Shown here one piece after another: positions 38,617-48,000 of a stretch of DNA of 64,000 nt. The stretch is taken from the NCBI RefSeq assembly GCF_003265325.1, contig NZ_QGNX01000008.1:62001-126000 (forward strand), in the 5' to 3' direction. The notes under the pieces were generated by a model. That model did not search any database, had not been told where the DNA came from, and saw nothing but the letters and a program-made list of their open reading frames with translations. Positions within the stretch are counted from its first letter, which is position 1. Each line of letters opens with the position of its first letter. Source of the stretch: Oceanibium sediminis. Lineage in GTDB: Bacteria > Pseudomonadota > Alphaproteobacteria > Rhodobacterales > Rhodobacteraceae. Both the position numbers and the translations under genes were made by a program.

Positions 38617-40101
38617 TTAACCAAACCCCATCGCGCGCAGGCGGCGCGCCACCCGTGCGACGCCTTCGGGTATCGCGCGCTCGGGGATCGAAGAATAGGC
38701 CATGCGATAGAAATTCTGCGGCGGATTCTCGGCAGCGTAGAAGACCGAGCCATGCTCGATCAGCACGCCGTCCGCACGCAGGTCTTCCGCGAGTTGTTCG
38801 GTATTCAGCCCCTTCGGCCCCTCGATCCAGAAGCCCGCGCCGCCGTGATCCGAACCGCCGACGCCGGTGATCCCTTCATCCTCGAAAGCCTTGAGCATGA
38901 TGCTGCGCCGCTTGCGAAACGCGTTGCGCAGGCGGTTCACATGGGCGTTGTAATGACCCTGCGCCAGGAAATGCGCGGTGGTGCGCTGCGGCCCGCCCGG
39001 CGGGTGGCGCATCACCAGGATGCGCAGGCCCCGCGCTTCCGCGATGAAGGGCGCGGGCGCGGCCAGGTAGCCAAGGCGCAGCCCTGGAAACAACGGCTTG
39101 GAGAAGCTGCCGATGTGGATGACGCGCCCTTCCGTATCCTCGGCCTTCAGGGCGGGGCTGGCGGGTTTGAGGAAGCTCATCTCGAAGTCGTAGTCGTCTT
39201 CGAGCACCAGGAAGTTCCGCTCACTGGCCAGTTGCAGCAGGCGGCGGCGGCGCTCCATCGGCATGGTGGCGCAGGTCGGCGCCTGGTGGCTGGGGGTGAC
39301 GCAGACCAGGTCCAGCCCCTCTGGCAGGGCGTCGGGGTCGAGGCCCTTTTCGTCCACGGGGATCGGCACCATGTCGCACCCCGTGAGGCGCAGCACCTCG
39401 CGCAGGTAGGAGTAGCCCGGTTCCTCCATCGCGACGCGCAGGCCCGGCGTCGCCTTGCTGAGCAGCTCGATCACCGTCCAGAGCGCGTTCTGCGCGCCAA
39501 GGGTGACCAGCACCTCGTCCGGCTGGCTGAGCACACCCCGCGAAGGCAGGCTGTGGGACAGGATATAGTCGACCAGCTTGGGATCGTCGGCGTTGAAACT
39601 GTCGCCCGAGACCTGGTCGAACTCGCGTTTGCCAAGGCCACGGCGCGCGCAGTCGCGCCAGTCGTCATGGGGAAACAACTCCGGGTCGAGCTGGCCGTAG
39701 ATGAACGGATAGGGATAGGCGCGCCAGTCCAGCGGCTTGGCCAGCCCCCGCATGGTCTGGTAGCGCCGCCCGAGGCGTTGCTCCCAGCCCACCACGTCGG
39801 GTTTCTGCGCCTCCGGCACGCGGGCTGGCGCGGTCATCAGCCCGGGCGGATCCTCGGCCACGAAGAACCCGCTGCGGGCGGCGGATTCAAGGTAACCATC
39901 GGCCACAAGATCCTGATACACAAGGGAAACCGTGATCCGGGCAATGCCAAGATGGTTGGCAAGGCCTCGGCTGGAGGGCAGCTTCTGCCCCGGCATGAAA
40001 CGCCGCGCCAGGATCGCCGCGGCGATACGCTCGCGCAGCTGTGCCTGAAGGCTGATGCCACTGTCACGATCGACGAAGAACTGACTTTCCGAGATACGCA
40101 T
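38617..40101 (-). CDS. tauR: TauR, MocR-type GntR regulator of taurine utilisation
   Basis: Transcription factor of 494 aa. An N-terminal GntR winged helix (LQAQLRERIAAAILARRFMPG, LPSSRGLANHLGIARITVSLVYQ) is joined to an aminotransferase fold-type I domain. That domain contains VTLGAQNALWTVIELL, VCVTPSHQAPT, FLVLEDDYDFEM and the PLP-lysine region HIGSFSKPLFPGLRLGY. In R. capsulatus the tpa-tauR-xsc order is the same and TauR activates tpa in the presence of taurine. The tpa-side repeats begin 14 bases before this start, so tauR may also regulate itself. Confidence 0.93.
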   Translation of the reverse strand: MRISESQFFVDRDSGISLQAQLRERIAAAILARRFMPGQKLPSSRGLANHLGIARITVSLVYQDLVADGYLESAARSGFFVAEDPPGLMTAPARVPEAQKPDVVGWEQRLGRRYQTMRGLAKPLDWRAYPYPFIYGQLDPELFPHDDWRDCARRGLGKREFDQVSGDSFNADDPKLVDYILSHSLPSRGVLSQPDEVLVTLGAQNALWTVIELLSKATPGLRVAMEEPGYSYLREVLRLTGCDMVPIPVDEKGLDPDALPEGLDLVCVTPSHQAPTCATMPMERRRRLLQLASERNFLVLEDDYDFEMSFLKPASPALKAEDTEGRVIHIGSFSKPLFPGLRLGYLAAPAPFIAEARGLRILVMRHPPGGPQRTTAHFLAQGHYNAHVNRLRNAFRKRRSIMLKAFEDEGITGVGGSDHGGAGFWIEGPKGLNTEQLAEDLRADGVLIEHGSVFYAAENPPQNFYRMAYSSIPERAIPEGVARVARRLRAMGFG

Positions 40102-40114
40102 CCCAAGATCTTAT

Positions 40115-40146
40115 CTGGACTTAAGGAAGGGAGCAACTGGGGTTAA
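40115..40146 (+). promoter_or_regulatory. Proposed TauR operator between tauR and tpa
   Basis: CTGGACTTAA (40115-40124) and CTGGGGTTAA (40137-40146) form a direct repeat with a 22-base period, 64-95 bases upstream of the tpa start. The spacing and unit match the pair before xsc. Confidence 0.78.
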
Positions 40147-40209
40147 TGCCGGACCCGGCAAAACCGGACACTGCATCCAGGAAAAAACAACCGATCACAG
40201 GAGTGGACG

Positions 40210-41547
40210 ATGGGTTATCGCGGCAATTCGCTGGAACAGCACTGGATGCCATTCACGCCGAACCGGGCCTTCAAGAAGAAGCCGCGGTTGGTGAAACGGG
40301 CCGAGGGCACGTATCTCTACGACCAGAACGACGGCAAGATCATTGACGGATCTTCCGGGCTGTTCTGCTCGCCCGCCGGGCACTGCCACCCCAAGATCAT
40401 CGAGGCGGTGCACGCCCAGATGCAGAAGAATACCTATACCCCGCCCTTCGGCCTGGGCCACGACGGCAGCTTCGCCCTGGCCGAGCGGGTGGCGCGCCTG
40501 ACCCCGGACGAGATCAACCACGTGTTCTTCGTCAACTCCGGCTCGGAAGCGGTCGATACGGCGCTGAAGATCGCCATGGCCTACAACAACGCAAGGGGCG
40601 AGGCGCACCGCAACCGCTTCGTCAGCCGTGAGCGTGCGTATCACGGCGTGAACATCGGCGGCGTGTCGCTGTCGGGCATGGTGAAGAACCGCGAGACCTT
40701 CCCGCTGGTGATGCCCAACGTCGTTATGATGCGCCACACCTTCACGGGCGAGGCGCTGAACCACCCCGGCCAGCCGCTGAAGGGCGCGGAACTGGCCGAG
40801 GACCTGCAGCGCATCTGCGACACCTACGGCGGTGGCCAGATCGCGGCCTGCATCGTGGAGCCGGTCGCCGGCTCCACCGGGGTGCTGGTGCCGCCCGTGG
40901 GCTACCTCAAGCGCCTGCGGGAAATTTGCGACACCCACGGCATCATCCTGATCTTCGACGAGGTGATCACCGGCTTCGGGCGCATGGGCCACAACTTCGG
41001 CGCGCAGACCTTCGAGGTGACGCCGGACATCATGACCATGGCCAAGGCGCTGACCAACGGCAGTATACCCATGGGCGCGGTCGCCGTGCGGGACGAGATC
41101 TACGACACCGTGGTGGACGCCTCTCCCGCCGGGGCGATAGAGTTCTTCCACGGCTATACCTACTCCGGCCACCCCGCCGCCTGCGCCGCGGGCCTGGCCG
41201 CGCTGGAGATCTACGAGAAAGAGGGCCTGTTCCAGCGCTCGTTCGATCTGCACGACTATTTCCGCGACGCGGTGCACAGCCTGGCGGACCATCCGCTGGT
41301 GCGCGACGTGCGCTCCATCGGGTTGATCGCGGGGGTCGAGGTTTTCGCCCACCCCACCCCCGGCGCGCGCGGTGCGAAGATGCAGGAAGACATGTTCTGG
41401 AACGGCCTGCACGTGAAGTTCACCGGCGACAGCGCGATCCTGGCGCCGCAGTTCATCGCCGAGCGTCACCACGTCGATGAGATGATCGAGAAGTTCCGCG
41501 CCGTCCTGGACGCCCATCACGCCGAAGCGCCCGTCGCGGCCGAGTAG
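40210..41547 (+). CDS. tpa: Taurine:pyruvate aminotransferase
   Basis: PLP-dependent class III aminotransferase (445 aa) that converts taurine plus pyruvate to sulfoacetaldehyde and alanine. The start is set by AGGAG 6 bases upstream. Recognised by LEQHWMPFTPNRAFKKKPR, GSSGLFCSPAGHCHPKI, FVNSGSEAVDTALKIA, LIFDEVITGFGRMGHNFGAQ and the PLP lysine 279 in MTMAKALTNGSIPMG. Context with tauR, xsc and pta supports taurine as the substrate. A GC-rich hairpin follows the stop codon. Confidence 0.94.
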   Translation: MGYRGNSLEQHWMPFTPNRAFKKKPRLVKRAEGTYLYDQNDGKIIDGSSGLFCSPAGHCHPKIIEAVHAQMQKNTYTPPFGLGHDGSFALAERVARLTPDEINHVFFVNSGSEAVDTALKIAMAYNNARGEAHRNRFVSRERAYHGVNIGGVSLSGMVKNRETFPLVMPNVVMMRHTFTGEALNHPGQPLKGAELAEDLQRICDTYGGGQIAACIVEPVAGSTGVLVPPVGYLKRLREICDTHGIILIFDEVITGFGRMGHNFGAQTFEVTPDIMTMAKALTNGSIPMGAVAVRDEIYDTVVDASPAGAIEFFHGYTYSGHPAACAAGLAALEIYEKEGLFQRSFDLHDYFRDAVHSLADHPLVRDVRSIGLIAGVEVFAHPTPGARGAKMQEDMFWNGLHVKFTGDSAILAPQFIAERHHVDEMIEKFRAVLDAHHAEAPVAAE

Positions 41548-41564
41548 GCGGCAATCCAACGATC

Positions 41565-41594
41565 CCCCCGGGCGGCCATTGACCCGCCCGGGGG
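41565..41594 (+). terminator. Hairpin after tpa
   Basis: Perfect 11-bp arms (CCCCCGGGCGG/CCGCCCGGGGG) around an 8-base loop begin 17 bases after the tpa stop. The T-run is missing, so it is a likely but not classical terminator. Confidence 0.55.
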
Positions 41595-41616
41595 AACGAT
41601 GTAACTCAATCCGGAC

Positions 41617-41691
41617 GCGGGCGTAGTTCAGTGGTAGAACGTCAGCTTCCCAAGCTGAATGTCGTCGGTTCGATCCCGATCGCCCGCTCCA
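41617..41691 (+). tRNA. tRNA-Gly (anticodon CCC)
   Basis: A full cloverleaf: acceptor GCGGGCG/CGCCCGC, D-arm GTTC..GAAC, anticodon stem TCAGC/GCTGA with loop TTCCCAA, T-arm with TTCGATC, and an encoded CCA end. Anticodon CCC reads glycine GGG codons. Confidence 0.95.
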
Positions 41692-42033
41692 TTTCCCCTC
41701 ATTGCACGCTCGCCGCGCAGCGCGCGGGTCCCTGATTCCGGCACACGGGGGGGATTCGGGCAGGCGCGCCATGTTCCCCCCGCAAGAGTGGGCCTTGAGT
41801 TGGGCCGATCGCGGGGCGTTATCCGTTGCGCCTAAGGTTAACGTCACGGCGCAAATATTTGATATCCCATATATACAGGTCTGAAATACTTGTCGGGCAA
41901 GGTCAAAAAATGGACCAGGCGGACAAAACCATCTTTTCGCCACGGTTACTGAGGATAACGAAAGGACGGGGGCAACAACGTTCTGGAAACAGGCGAAATC
42001 AATGCAATTTTGCCCCCAGCTGTGGTATCGAGA
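41692..42033 (+). other. AT-rich upstream region of the arsR gene, no gene seen
   Basis: These 342 bases hold no convincing protein gene. The part 41840-42010 is markedly more AT-rich than its surroundings and has a perfect palindrome CAAATATTTG (41852-41861) followed closely by CCATATATAC, plausible operator or -10 sequences for the ArsR regulator downstream. A possible 11-codon leader begins at 42002. Confidence 0.5.
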
Positions 42034-42037
42034 ATGA
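42002..42037 (+). CDS. Possible 11-codon leader peptide coupled to arsR
   Basis: ATG at 42002 opens an 11-residue frame whose TGA overlaps the arsR start codon as ATGA (42034-42037). AGGCG lies about 8 bases before it, a better ribosome site than the one before arsR itself. It may simply couple translation. Weakly supported because of its size. Confidence 0.3.
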   Translation: MQFCPQLWYRE

Positions 42038-42378
42038 AATCAGTACATCAATCCATTCAGCCGAAGCCAGATGCTCCGGCAGGTCCGCAGCGGCTCAATC
42101 GAAAGTTCGATAGTGACCTTGCAGTCAACTTCCTGAAGGCCTCGGGCCATCCGGGCCGACTGGCGATCCTGCGTTACCTGTCCACCGGCGAAAAGTCGGT
42201 GGGGATGCTGGAAACGCTGATGGAAACGCGCCAGGCCGCCGTGTCCCAACAGCTTGCCCGCCTGCGGCAGGAAGGCCTTGTGACGAACCGGCGCGACGGC
42301 AAGACGATCTATTACCGTCTGACCGACAGCCAGGTCGAACGCTTCGTACAGCTGCTGGAAACGGTTTTCCGGGCCTGA
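42034..42378 (+). CDS. ArsR-family winged-helix regulator
   Basis: Regulator of 114 aa. The core reads FLKASGHPGRLAILRYLSTGEKSVG, then the recognition helix RQAAVSQQLARLRQEGLVTNRRDG and the wing KTIYYRLTD. It resembles BigR/SqrR-type and HlyU-type proteins, but has no cysteine at all, so neither thiol-based persulfide sensing nor the classical CxC metal site is possible. A TTG 24 bases upstream could extend it. It converges with a peroxiredoxin gene. Targets unknown. Confidence 0.85.
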   Translation: MKSVHQSIQPKPDAPAGPQRLNRKFDSDLAVNFLKASGHPGRLAILRYLSTGEKSVGMLETLMETRQAAVSQQLARLRQEGLVTNRRDGKTIYYRLTDSQVERFVQLLETVFRA

Positions 42379-42437
42379 GTTCATCCCGCGCACAAGACGC
42401 GAATTGCGCTATGGTCGGCGCGACGGGACCCCGTGTT

Positions 42438-42463
42438 GCCGGCGCCCTTGATCGCGCGCCGGC
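42438..42463. terminator. Hairpin between convergent arsR and peroxiredoxin genes
   Basis: Perfect 8-bp arms (GCCGGCGC/GCGCCGGC) with a 10-base loop lie midway in the 151-base gap between two converging genes and could end both transcripts. There is no clear T-run on either side. Confidence 0.4.
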
Positions 42464-42529
42464 AGATCCTTTGCCAACCTGTCCCGGCACGGGCCTGAGC
42501 CGCGCGCCGGGGTCTTTGGGCAAGCCCGA

Positions 42530-43084
42530 TCAGGCGTCCGCCTTGAAAGGGTTCTTCACCTTCAGATGCTCGAGGATGTTCTCGGGGCTGCTTTCGCCAT
42601 AGGGGTCGGAGCCGCAGTTGTCCTCGAAACCCGGCTCTTCGAACCAGGCGACGATCTTGCCGTCGTCCACGATGGCCGCGTAGCGCCAGCTGCGCAGACC
42701 GAAGCCCAGGTTGTCCTTGCGCACCAGCATGCCCATTTTCCGCGAAAATTCGCCGGAGCCGTCGGGGATGACCTTCACGTTGTTCAGGCCCTGGTCGGCG
42801 GCCCACTTGTTCATCACGAAGCTGTCGTTCACCGACAGGCAGTAGATGTCCTGCACGCCCTGCTCGGCGAATTCGCCGGCCAGCTTCTCGAATCCCGGCA
42901 GCTGGTAGGTGGAGCAGGTCGGCGTGAACGCGCCGGGCAACGAGAACAGGATGACGCGCTTGCCCGCGAACAGGTCCTCGGTGGTCACGTCCTTCCAGGT
43001 GAAGGGGTTCGGCCCCTCGATGCTGTCATCGCGCACGCGGGTGTGGAAGGTGACAGTGGGCAGTTTCATACCGATACGAGACAT
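42530..43084 (-). CDS. Peroxiredoxin, Prx5-type
   Basis: Thiol peroxidase (184 aa) reducing hydrogen peroxide or alkyl hydroperoxides. FSLPGAFTPTCSTYQLPGF holds the peroxidatic cysteine at 57 with its conserved threonine, and LSVNDSFVMNKWA and LRSWRYAAIVDDG complete the fold. Further cysteines at 82 and in EDNCGSDPYG could resolve the disulfide; glutathione-dependent hybrids are also known. The start has CGGAGGA well placed. Stands alone opposite arsR. Confidence 0.92.
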   Translation of the reverse strand: MSRIGMKLPTVTFHTRVRDDSIEGPNPFTWKDVTTEDLFAGKRVILFSLPGAFTPTCSTYQLPGFEKLAGEFAEQGVQDIYCLSVNDSFVMNKWAADQGLNNVKVIPDGSGEFSRKMGMLVRKDNLGFGLRSWRYAAIVDDGKIVAWFEEPGFEDNCGSDPYGESSPENILEHLKVKNPFKADA

Positions 43085-43418
43085 CGTTATCCTCCGATTT
43101 CATCTCTGACTACTTCGATAGGTGAATTGCGCGCCGCCCCGTGATCCGACTGACAGCTCCCGGAGACGCGGCCGCGCCGGGGAATCGCCCGGTCTTGGCC
43201 GGACGGCGGTGTGGATTGATATGTCGGGGGATCATCGGGTGGGCGGGCAATCATTTTGTCGGTTATTGAACCGCTTGCTTATCCGTTTTGCCTGCGGGTG
43301 CAAGGGCATCCCCCGGGTTTGGCGCGCAAGCGCCCCCGGCGTTTCGCCGCAGGCTGGCCCGCGCCCCGGAAAGCAGGACAGCCACGGTTGATTTCCAAGC
43401 GAAAATTCGGGAGGGCGG
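43085..43418. other. 334-base gap, no gene seen
   Basis: Between the peroxiredoxin start and the 3' end of the tRNA I see no convincing gene. Two small hairpins occur: GGCGC/GCGCC with a GCAA loop (43321-43334) and CGGCG/CGCCG (43337-43349). They lie downstream of the tRNA on its strand and may end its transcript. The 43235-43290 part is less GC-rich. Confidence 0.5.
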
Positions 43419-43495
43419 TGGTAGGCCCGGAGGGACTCGAACCCCCAACCAAAGCGTTATGAGCGCTCTGCTCTAACCAATTGAGCTACAGGCCC
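43419..43495 (-). tRNA. tRNA with CAT anticodon (Met elongator or Ile2)
   Basis: Cloverleaf with acceptor GGGCCTG/CGGGCCT, D-arm GCTC..GAGC, anticodon stem GAGCG/CGCTT with loop CTCATAA, T-arm with TTCGAGT and encoded CCA. It is not the initiator form, which lacks a G1-pair at this position. CAT could be elongator methionine or lysidine-modified isoleucine; sequence alone does not decide. Confidence 0.93.
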
Positions 43496-43607
43496 GCCTA
43501 GCATTCGCCTATCGCACGGCGTCGATCTGGGCAAGCGGTGTGTTTCCTTCTTCGCGATGATCGGCTATGTGCCGGGCCATATCTGCCACCGCCTTGAGGA
43601 GTGCGAC

Positions 43608-44642
43608 ATGGCCAAGCTTACCTATGCCGGGGCTGGCGTCGATATCGATGCCGGAAACGCCCTTGTGGATCGCATCAAACCCGCGGCGAAGGCGACGGCG
43701 CGCCCCGGCGTCATGGCGTCGCTGGGCGGCTTCGGCGCGTTCTTCGACCCGCGCGCGGCGGGCTTCACGGACCCGATCCTGGTGGCCGCGACCGATGGAG
43801 TCGGCACCAAGCTTCGCATCGCGATCGACACCGGCAAGGTGGACACCGTGGGCATCGACCTGGTCGCGATGTGCGTGAACGACCTGCTGTGCCAGGGGGC
43901 GGAGCCGTTGTTCTTCCTCGATTATTTCGCCACCGGCAAGCTGGAGACGGAGGCCGCCGCCGCCGTGATCGAAGGCATCGCCAAGGGGTGTGCAGAAGCC
44001 AACTGTGCCCTGATCGGGGGCGAGACGGCGGAAATGCCGGGCATGTACCCTGCCGGTGATTTCGACCTGGCCGGGTTCACCGTCGGCGCGGTGGAGCGGG
44101 ACCAGACCCTGCCCGCCGACGTGGCCGAGGGGGACGTGCTGCTCGGGCTTGCCTCGGACGGGGTGCATTCCAACGGCTACTCGCTGGTGCGCCGCACGGT
44201 GGAGCAGGCCGGTCTGACCTGGCAGGACGCGGCCCCCTTCGGGAAGGCAAGCGTGGCCGAGGAGCTGCTGCGCCCCACCCGCATCTACGTGGCCCCGGTG
44301 CTGAAGGCGATCCGCGCGGGCGGCGTGCACGCGGCGGCCCATATCACCGGCGGCGGGTTGAGCGAGAACCTGCCCCGCGTCCTGCCCGAAGGGCTTGGCG
44401 CGACGGTCGATCTTGACGCCTGGACACTGCCCGACGTGTTCCGCTGGCTGGTGGCAGAGGCCGAGCTGGACGAAGCCGAAGCGCTGAAAACCTACAACTG
44501 CGGCATCGGCATGGTGCTGGCCGTCGCGCCCGAGCGGGCCGAGGCGCTGGCCGAACTGCTGCGAGCCGAGGGGGAGACGGTGTTCACCCTTGGCAAGGTC
44601 GCCCCCGGCAGCGGCGTCAGCTACACCGGCACGCTTACATGA
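43608..44642 (+). CDS. purM: Phosphoribosylformylglycinamidine cyclo-ligase
   Basis: AIR synthetase of de novo purine synthesis (344 aa), closing the imidazole ring with ATP. The start at 43608 has GAGGAG 6 bases upstream. Motifs are [84 protein letters not shown] and [14 protein letters not shown]. The stop overlaps the purN start by 4 bases. Confidence 0.98.
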   Translation: MAKLTYAGAGVDIDAGNALVDRIKPAAKATARPGVMASLGGFGAFFDPRAAGFTDPILVAATDGVGTKLRIAIDTGKVDTVGIDLVAMCVNDLLCQGAEPLFFLDYFATGKLETEAAAAVIEGIAKGCAEANCALIGGETAEMPGMYPAGDFDLAGFTVGAVERDQTLPADVAEGDVLLGLASDGVHSNGYSLVRRTVEQAGLTWQDAAPFGKASVAEELLRPTRIYVAPVLKAIRAGGVHAAAHITGGGLSENLPRVLPEGLGATVDLDAWTLPDVFRWLVAEAELDEAEALKTYNCGIGMVLAVAPERAEALAELLRAEGETVFTLGKVAPGSGVSYTGTLT

Positions 44643-45229
44643 GCCGCACGCGCGTTGCGATCCTGATCTCGGGCTCCGGCTCGAACATGGTGACGCTGGC
44701 CAAAGACATGGCCAGCCCCGACCACCCTGGTGAGGTCGCTCTGGTCGCCGCGAACAAGGACGCGCCGGGCCTGGCCAAGGCCGAGGCGATGGGCCTGAAA
44801 ACCACGCTGATCCCCCACAAGGGCCGCCCCAAGGCGGAGTTCGAGGCGGCCCTCGACGAAGCGCTGCGCTATGCGGGTGCCGAAGTGATCTGCCTTGCGG
44901 GCTTCATGCGCGTCCTCAGCCCGGAGTTCGTGGCGCGCTGGGAGGGGCGGATCTTGAACATCCACCCCTCGCTGCTGCCCCTGTTCAAGGGGCTGGATAC
45001 GCATGCGCGCGCGCTCGACAGCGGGATGGCGGTGCATGGCTGCACGGTGCACGGGGTGACGGCGGCGCTGGACGACGGGCCTATCTATGGCCAGGCGGTG
45101 GTGCCGGTGCACCCCGGCGACACGCCCGACACCCTGGCCGAACGTCTGCTGCCGCGCGAGCATGAGCTTTACCCGGCGGTGCTGCGCCGCTTTCTTGCAG
45201 GGAACACCGCCCCCCTGCCCCTGTTGTGA
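44639..45229 (+). CDS. purN: Phosphoribosylglycinamide formyltransferase
   Basis: GAR transformylase (196 aa) using 10-formyl-THF in the third step of purine synthesis. Recognised by [51 protein letters not shown] (catalytic asparagine and histidine) and [14 protein letters not shown] with the catalytic aspartate. It overlaps purM by 4 bases and the next gene by 4 bases (GTGA), so all three are one translationally coupled operon. Confidence 0.97.
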   Translation: MSRTRVAILISGSGSNMVTLAKDMASPDHPGEVALVAANKDAPGLAKAEAMGLKTTLIPHKGRPKAEFEAALDEALRYAGAEVICLAGFMRVLSPEFVARWEGRILNIHPSLLPLFKGLDTHARALDSGMAVHGCTVHGVTAALDDGPIYGQAVVPVHPGDTPDTLAERLLPREHELYPAVLRRFLAGNTAPLPLL

Positions 45230-45570
45230 CCTCTCCGGTCGACAGCATCCGCAACATCGGCCCGAAATCGCGGGAAGGCTTCGCCCGCGCCGGGCTGCAC
45301 AGTGCCGAAGCCGTGCGCGCACTCGGGGCCGACGCCGCCTATACAGCGCTGATCCGCGCCGGGACGCGGCCCCATTTCATCGGCTATTACGCGCTGGTCC
45401 TTGGCCTTCAGGGACGGCCCTGGAACGACCTGCAGCCAGAGGAAAAGCTGGAAATGCGCGCCCGCTTCGATGCCCTTGTCGCGGCGGCCGGGCCCACGAA
45501 AAAGGGCCGCTCCGAACTGGAAGCGGCCCTTGATGCCCTGGGTGTGCGCGACGTGGACACGCCGCGCTGA
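45226..45570 (+). CDS. TfoX C-terminal domain protein
   Basis: A 114-aa protein with a GTG start overlapping the purN stop. SIRNIGPKSREGFARAGLHSAEAVRALG is a helix-hairpin-helix-like TfoX C-domain opening, followed by GYYALVLGLQGRPWNDL. TfoX_C proteins may bind DNA or act as adaptors; the role of a stand-alone copy coupled to purine genes is unknown. The matching N-domain is encoded separately at 10884-11225. It converges with ndk, 9 bases apart. Confidence 0.82.
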   Translation: MTSPVDSIRNIGPKSREGFARAGLHSAEAVRALGADAAYTALIRAGTRPHFIGYYALVLGLQGRPWNDLQPEEKLEMRARFDALVAAAGPTKKGRSELEAALDALGVRDVDTPR

Positions 45571-45579
45571 ACGTCAGCT

Positions 45580-46002
45580 TCAGCCGACCAGTTCGAGACC
45601 CGAGAAGAAGTAGGCGATTTCCACAGCGGCCGTTTCCGGTGCGTCCGACCCGTGGACGGAGTTTTCGCCGATGGACAGGGCGAATTCCTTGCGGATGGTG
45701 CCGTCAGCGGCGTCGGCGGGGTTGGTGGCGCCCATGACTTCGCGGTTCTTGGCGATGGCGTCTTCACCTTCCAGCACCTGCGCGACGATCGGCTCGGAGC
45801 ACATGAACTCGACCAGCTCGCCGAAGAAGGGGCGGTCCTTGTGGACGGCGTAGAATTCGCCAGCCTGGGCCGGGGTCAGCTGGATGCGCTTCTGGGCGAT
45901 GATGCGCAGGCCGGCTTCCTCGAACTTGGCGTTGATCTTGCCGGTCAGGTTACGCTTGGTCGCGTCGGGCTTGATGATGGAAAACGTGCGTTGGATCGCC
46001 AT
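45580..46002 (-). CDS. ndk: Nucleoside diphosphate kinase
   Basis: Transfers the gamma phosphate among nucleoside di- and triphosphates (140 aa). The start [21 protein letters not shown] is standard. [31 protein letters not shown] and [14 protein letters not shown] follow, and [20 protein letters not shown] contains the phospho-histidine region. Normal length. An upstream in-frame extension lacks coding character and was ignored. Confidence 0.98.
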   Translation of the reverse strand: MAIQRTFSIIKPDATKRNLTGKINAKFEEAGLRIIAQKRIQLTPAQAGEFYAVHKDRPFFGELVEFMCSEPIVAQVLEGEDAIAKNREVMGATNPADAADGTIRKEFALSIGENSVHGSDAPETAAVEIAYFFSGLELVG

Positions 46003-46119
46003 GGATCGGTTCCTTTGTAAGCGGGGTTTGGCGCGGGGCGTAGCACGCGCCGCGCGCGGGGAAAAGGGGCAAAACCGCACGCCGTTGACAGCGGCATGGC
46101 AAAGGTCCAAAGGGTTCCG

Positions 46120-48000
46120 ATGCTTCGTATATCAGACATTTCCTTCGCCATGGCGGGCCGCCCGCTGTTCGAGCAGGCCAGCGCGGTCATCCCCACCGGA
46201 CACAAGGTGGGCCTTGTCGGGCGTAACGGCACCGGCAAGACCACGCTGTTCAAGCTGATCCGGGGCGAGCTGGCCCTTGAGGGCGGCAGCATCGAAGTGC
46301 CCCGCGGATCCCGCATCGGCGGCGTCGCGCAGGAGGTGCCCGCGGGCCCGACGACCCTGCTGGACACGGTACTGGCCGCCGACACCGAGCGCGCTGCCCT
46401 GCTGGCGGAGGCGGAAGAGGCGCAGGACCCCACCCGCATCGCCGAAATCCAGACCCGGCTGGCCGATATCGAGGCGCACACGGCCGAGGCACGCGCTGCC
46501 TCGATCCTGAACGGCCTTGGTTTTGACACCGCCCAGCAGGCGCGTGCGTGCGCCGATTTCTCGGGCGGGTGGCGGATGCGGGTCGCTCTGGCGGCGGTGC
46601 TGTTTTCCGAACCCGACGTGCTGCTGTTGGACGAGCCGACGAACTACCTGGATCTTGAGGGCACGCTGTGGCTGGAAACCTACCTGGCGAAATACCCCCA
46701 CACGGTGTTGGTGATCAGCCATGACCGCCAGCTTCTGAACCGCTCGGTCGGGGCGATCCTGCACCTCGATCAACGCAAGCTGGAGCTTTACACAGGCTCT
46801 TACGACACTTTTGCGCGGACCCGCGCCGCAAAGCTTGAGCAGCAGCAGGCCCAGGCCCGCAAGCAGGCCGAAACACGCGCCCATTACCAAAGCTTCATCG
46901 ATCGCTTCCGCTACAAGGCGTCGAAAGCCAAGCAGGCGCAGTCCCGCATCAAGGCGTTGGAGCGGATGGAGCAGGTCAGCGTCACCATCGACGGCGCAGT
47001 GGCGAGTTTCGCCTTCCCCCAGCCCGAGCAGCTTTCCCCGCCCATCGTGCGGCTGGAGGATGTCTCCGTCGGGTATGGCGGGCCGCCGGTGCTGCGCAAG
47101 CTGAACCTGCGCATCGACCAGGACGACCGGATCGCGCTGCTTGGCGCGAACGGTCAGGGAAAGTCGACGCTTTCAAAGCTGATCGCGGACCGGCTGAACC
47201 CGTCCGAGGGGGCGATCCACCGCTCCTCCAAGCTGAGGATCGGCTATTTCGCGCAGCACCAGGTGGACGAGTTGCACCTGGACGAAACGCCGTTGCAGCA
47301 CATCGCGCGGGAACGCAAAGGCGTGGCCCCGGCGCGGCTGCGCGCGCAGCTGGCCGCGGGCGGGATCGGCGCGGATATCGTGGAAACCCCGGTGGCGAAG
47401 CTGTCCGGCGGGCAGAAGGCGCGGCTGTCGCTGCTGCTGGCCACCCTGGACGCGCCGCACCTGATCATCCTGGACGAACCGACGAACCACCTGGACATCG
47501 AAAGCCGCGAGGCGCTGGTTCAGGCCCTGTCCGCCTATTCCGGCGCGGTGATCCTGGTCAGCCACGACCCGCACCTGGTGAACCTGGTGGCGGATGTCTT
47601 GTGGCTGGTGAAGGACGGCGTCGTGCGCCCCTTCGAGGAGGACCTGGACGCCTACAGCCGGATGCTGCTGTCGGGCAGCACCGCGCCGAAGAAGGCGCCG
47701 AAACCCAAGTCCGAAGCGAAAGCGAAGAAGCCGGAGAAGCGCACCCCCGCGTCCCGCGCTCGCCAGAACGAGCTGCGCGCCGAAGCGCGGCGCTGCGAGG
47801 TGCGCGTCAAGAAGATCGAGGAAATCCGCGACAAGCTGGACGCGCGGCTTGCCGACCCGTCGCTTTATGAAACCAGCGGCGCGGACATGATCGAGAAGCT
47901 GCGCCGGAAACGCGCCGAGGTGCAGGACGGCCTGGACAAGGCCGAGGCGCTTTGGCTGGAAGCGCTTGAAAACCTCGAATACGCGGAGGTCGGCGCATGA
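46120..48000 (+). CDS. ABC-F family ATPase (Uup/YheS-like)
   Basis: Soluble twin-ABC protein (626 aa) of the ABC-F group, which act on ribosomes to relieve stalls. The first domain has [31 protein letters not shown] and [14 protein letters not shown]; a linker rich in glutamine and alanine follows; the second has [29 protein letters not shown] and [15 protein letters not shown] lysine-rich stretch ([18 protein letters not shown]) leads to a C-terminal coiled coil, as in Uup. The start at 46120 follows AAAGGG; an ATG 24 bases earlier is possible. Overlaps the MarC gene by 4 bases. Confidence 0.93.
   Translation: MLRISDISFAMAGRPLFEQASAVIPTGHKVGLVGRNGTGKTTLFKLIRGELALEGGSIEVPRGSRIGGVAQEVPAGPTTLLDTVLAADTERAALLAEAEEAQDPTRIAEIQTRLADIEAHTAEARAASILNGLGFDTAQQARACADFSGGWRMRVALAAVLFSEPDVLLLDEPTNYLDLEGTLWLETYLAKYPHTVLVISHDRQLLNRSVGAILHLDQRKLELYTGSYDTFARTRAAKLEQQQAQARKQAETRAHYQSFIDRFRYKASKAKQAQSRIKALERMEQVSVTIDGAVASFAFPQPEQLSPPIVRLEDVSVGYGGPPVLRKLNLRIDQDDRIALLGANGQGKSTLSKLIADRLNPSEGAIHRSSKLRIGYFAQHQVDELHLDETPLQHIARERKGVAPARLRAQLAAGGIGADIVETPVAKLSGGQKARLSLLLATLDAPHLIILDEPTNHLDIESREALVQALSAYSGAVILVSHDPHLVNLVADVLWLVKDGVVRPFEEDLDAYSRMLLSGSTAPKKAPKPKSEAKAKKPEKRTPASRARQNELRAEARRCEVRVKKIEEIRDKLDARLADPSLYETSGADMIEKLRRKRAEVQDGLDKAEALWLEALENLEYAEVGA

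Noticed and set aside
41852-41875. AT-rich palindrome region as a replication origin
   Set aside because: No DnaA boxes or iterons are visible, and it lies directly upstream of a regulator gene.
42034-42378. The ArsR protein as a BigR/SqrR persulfide sensor
   Set aside because: The protein has no cysteine residues.
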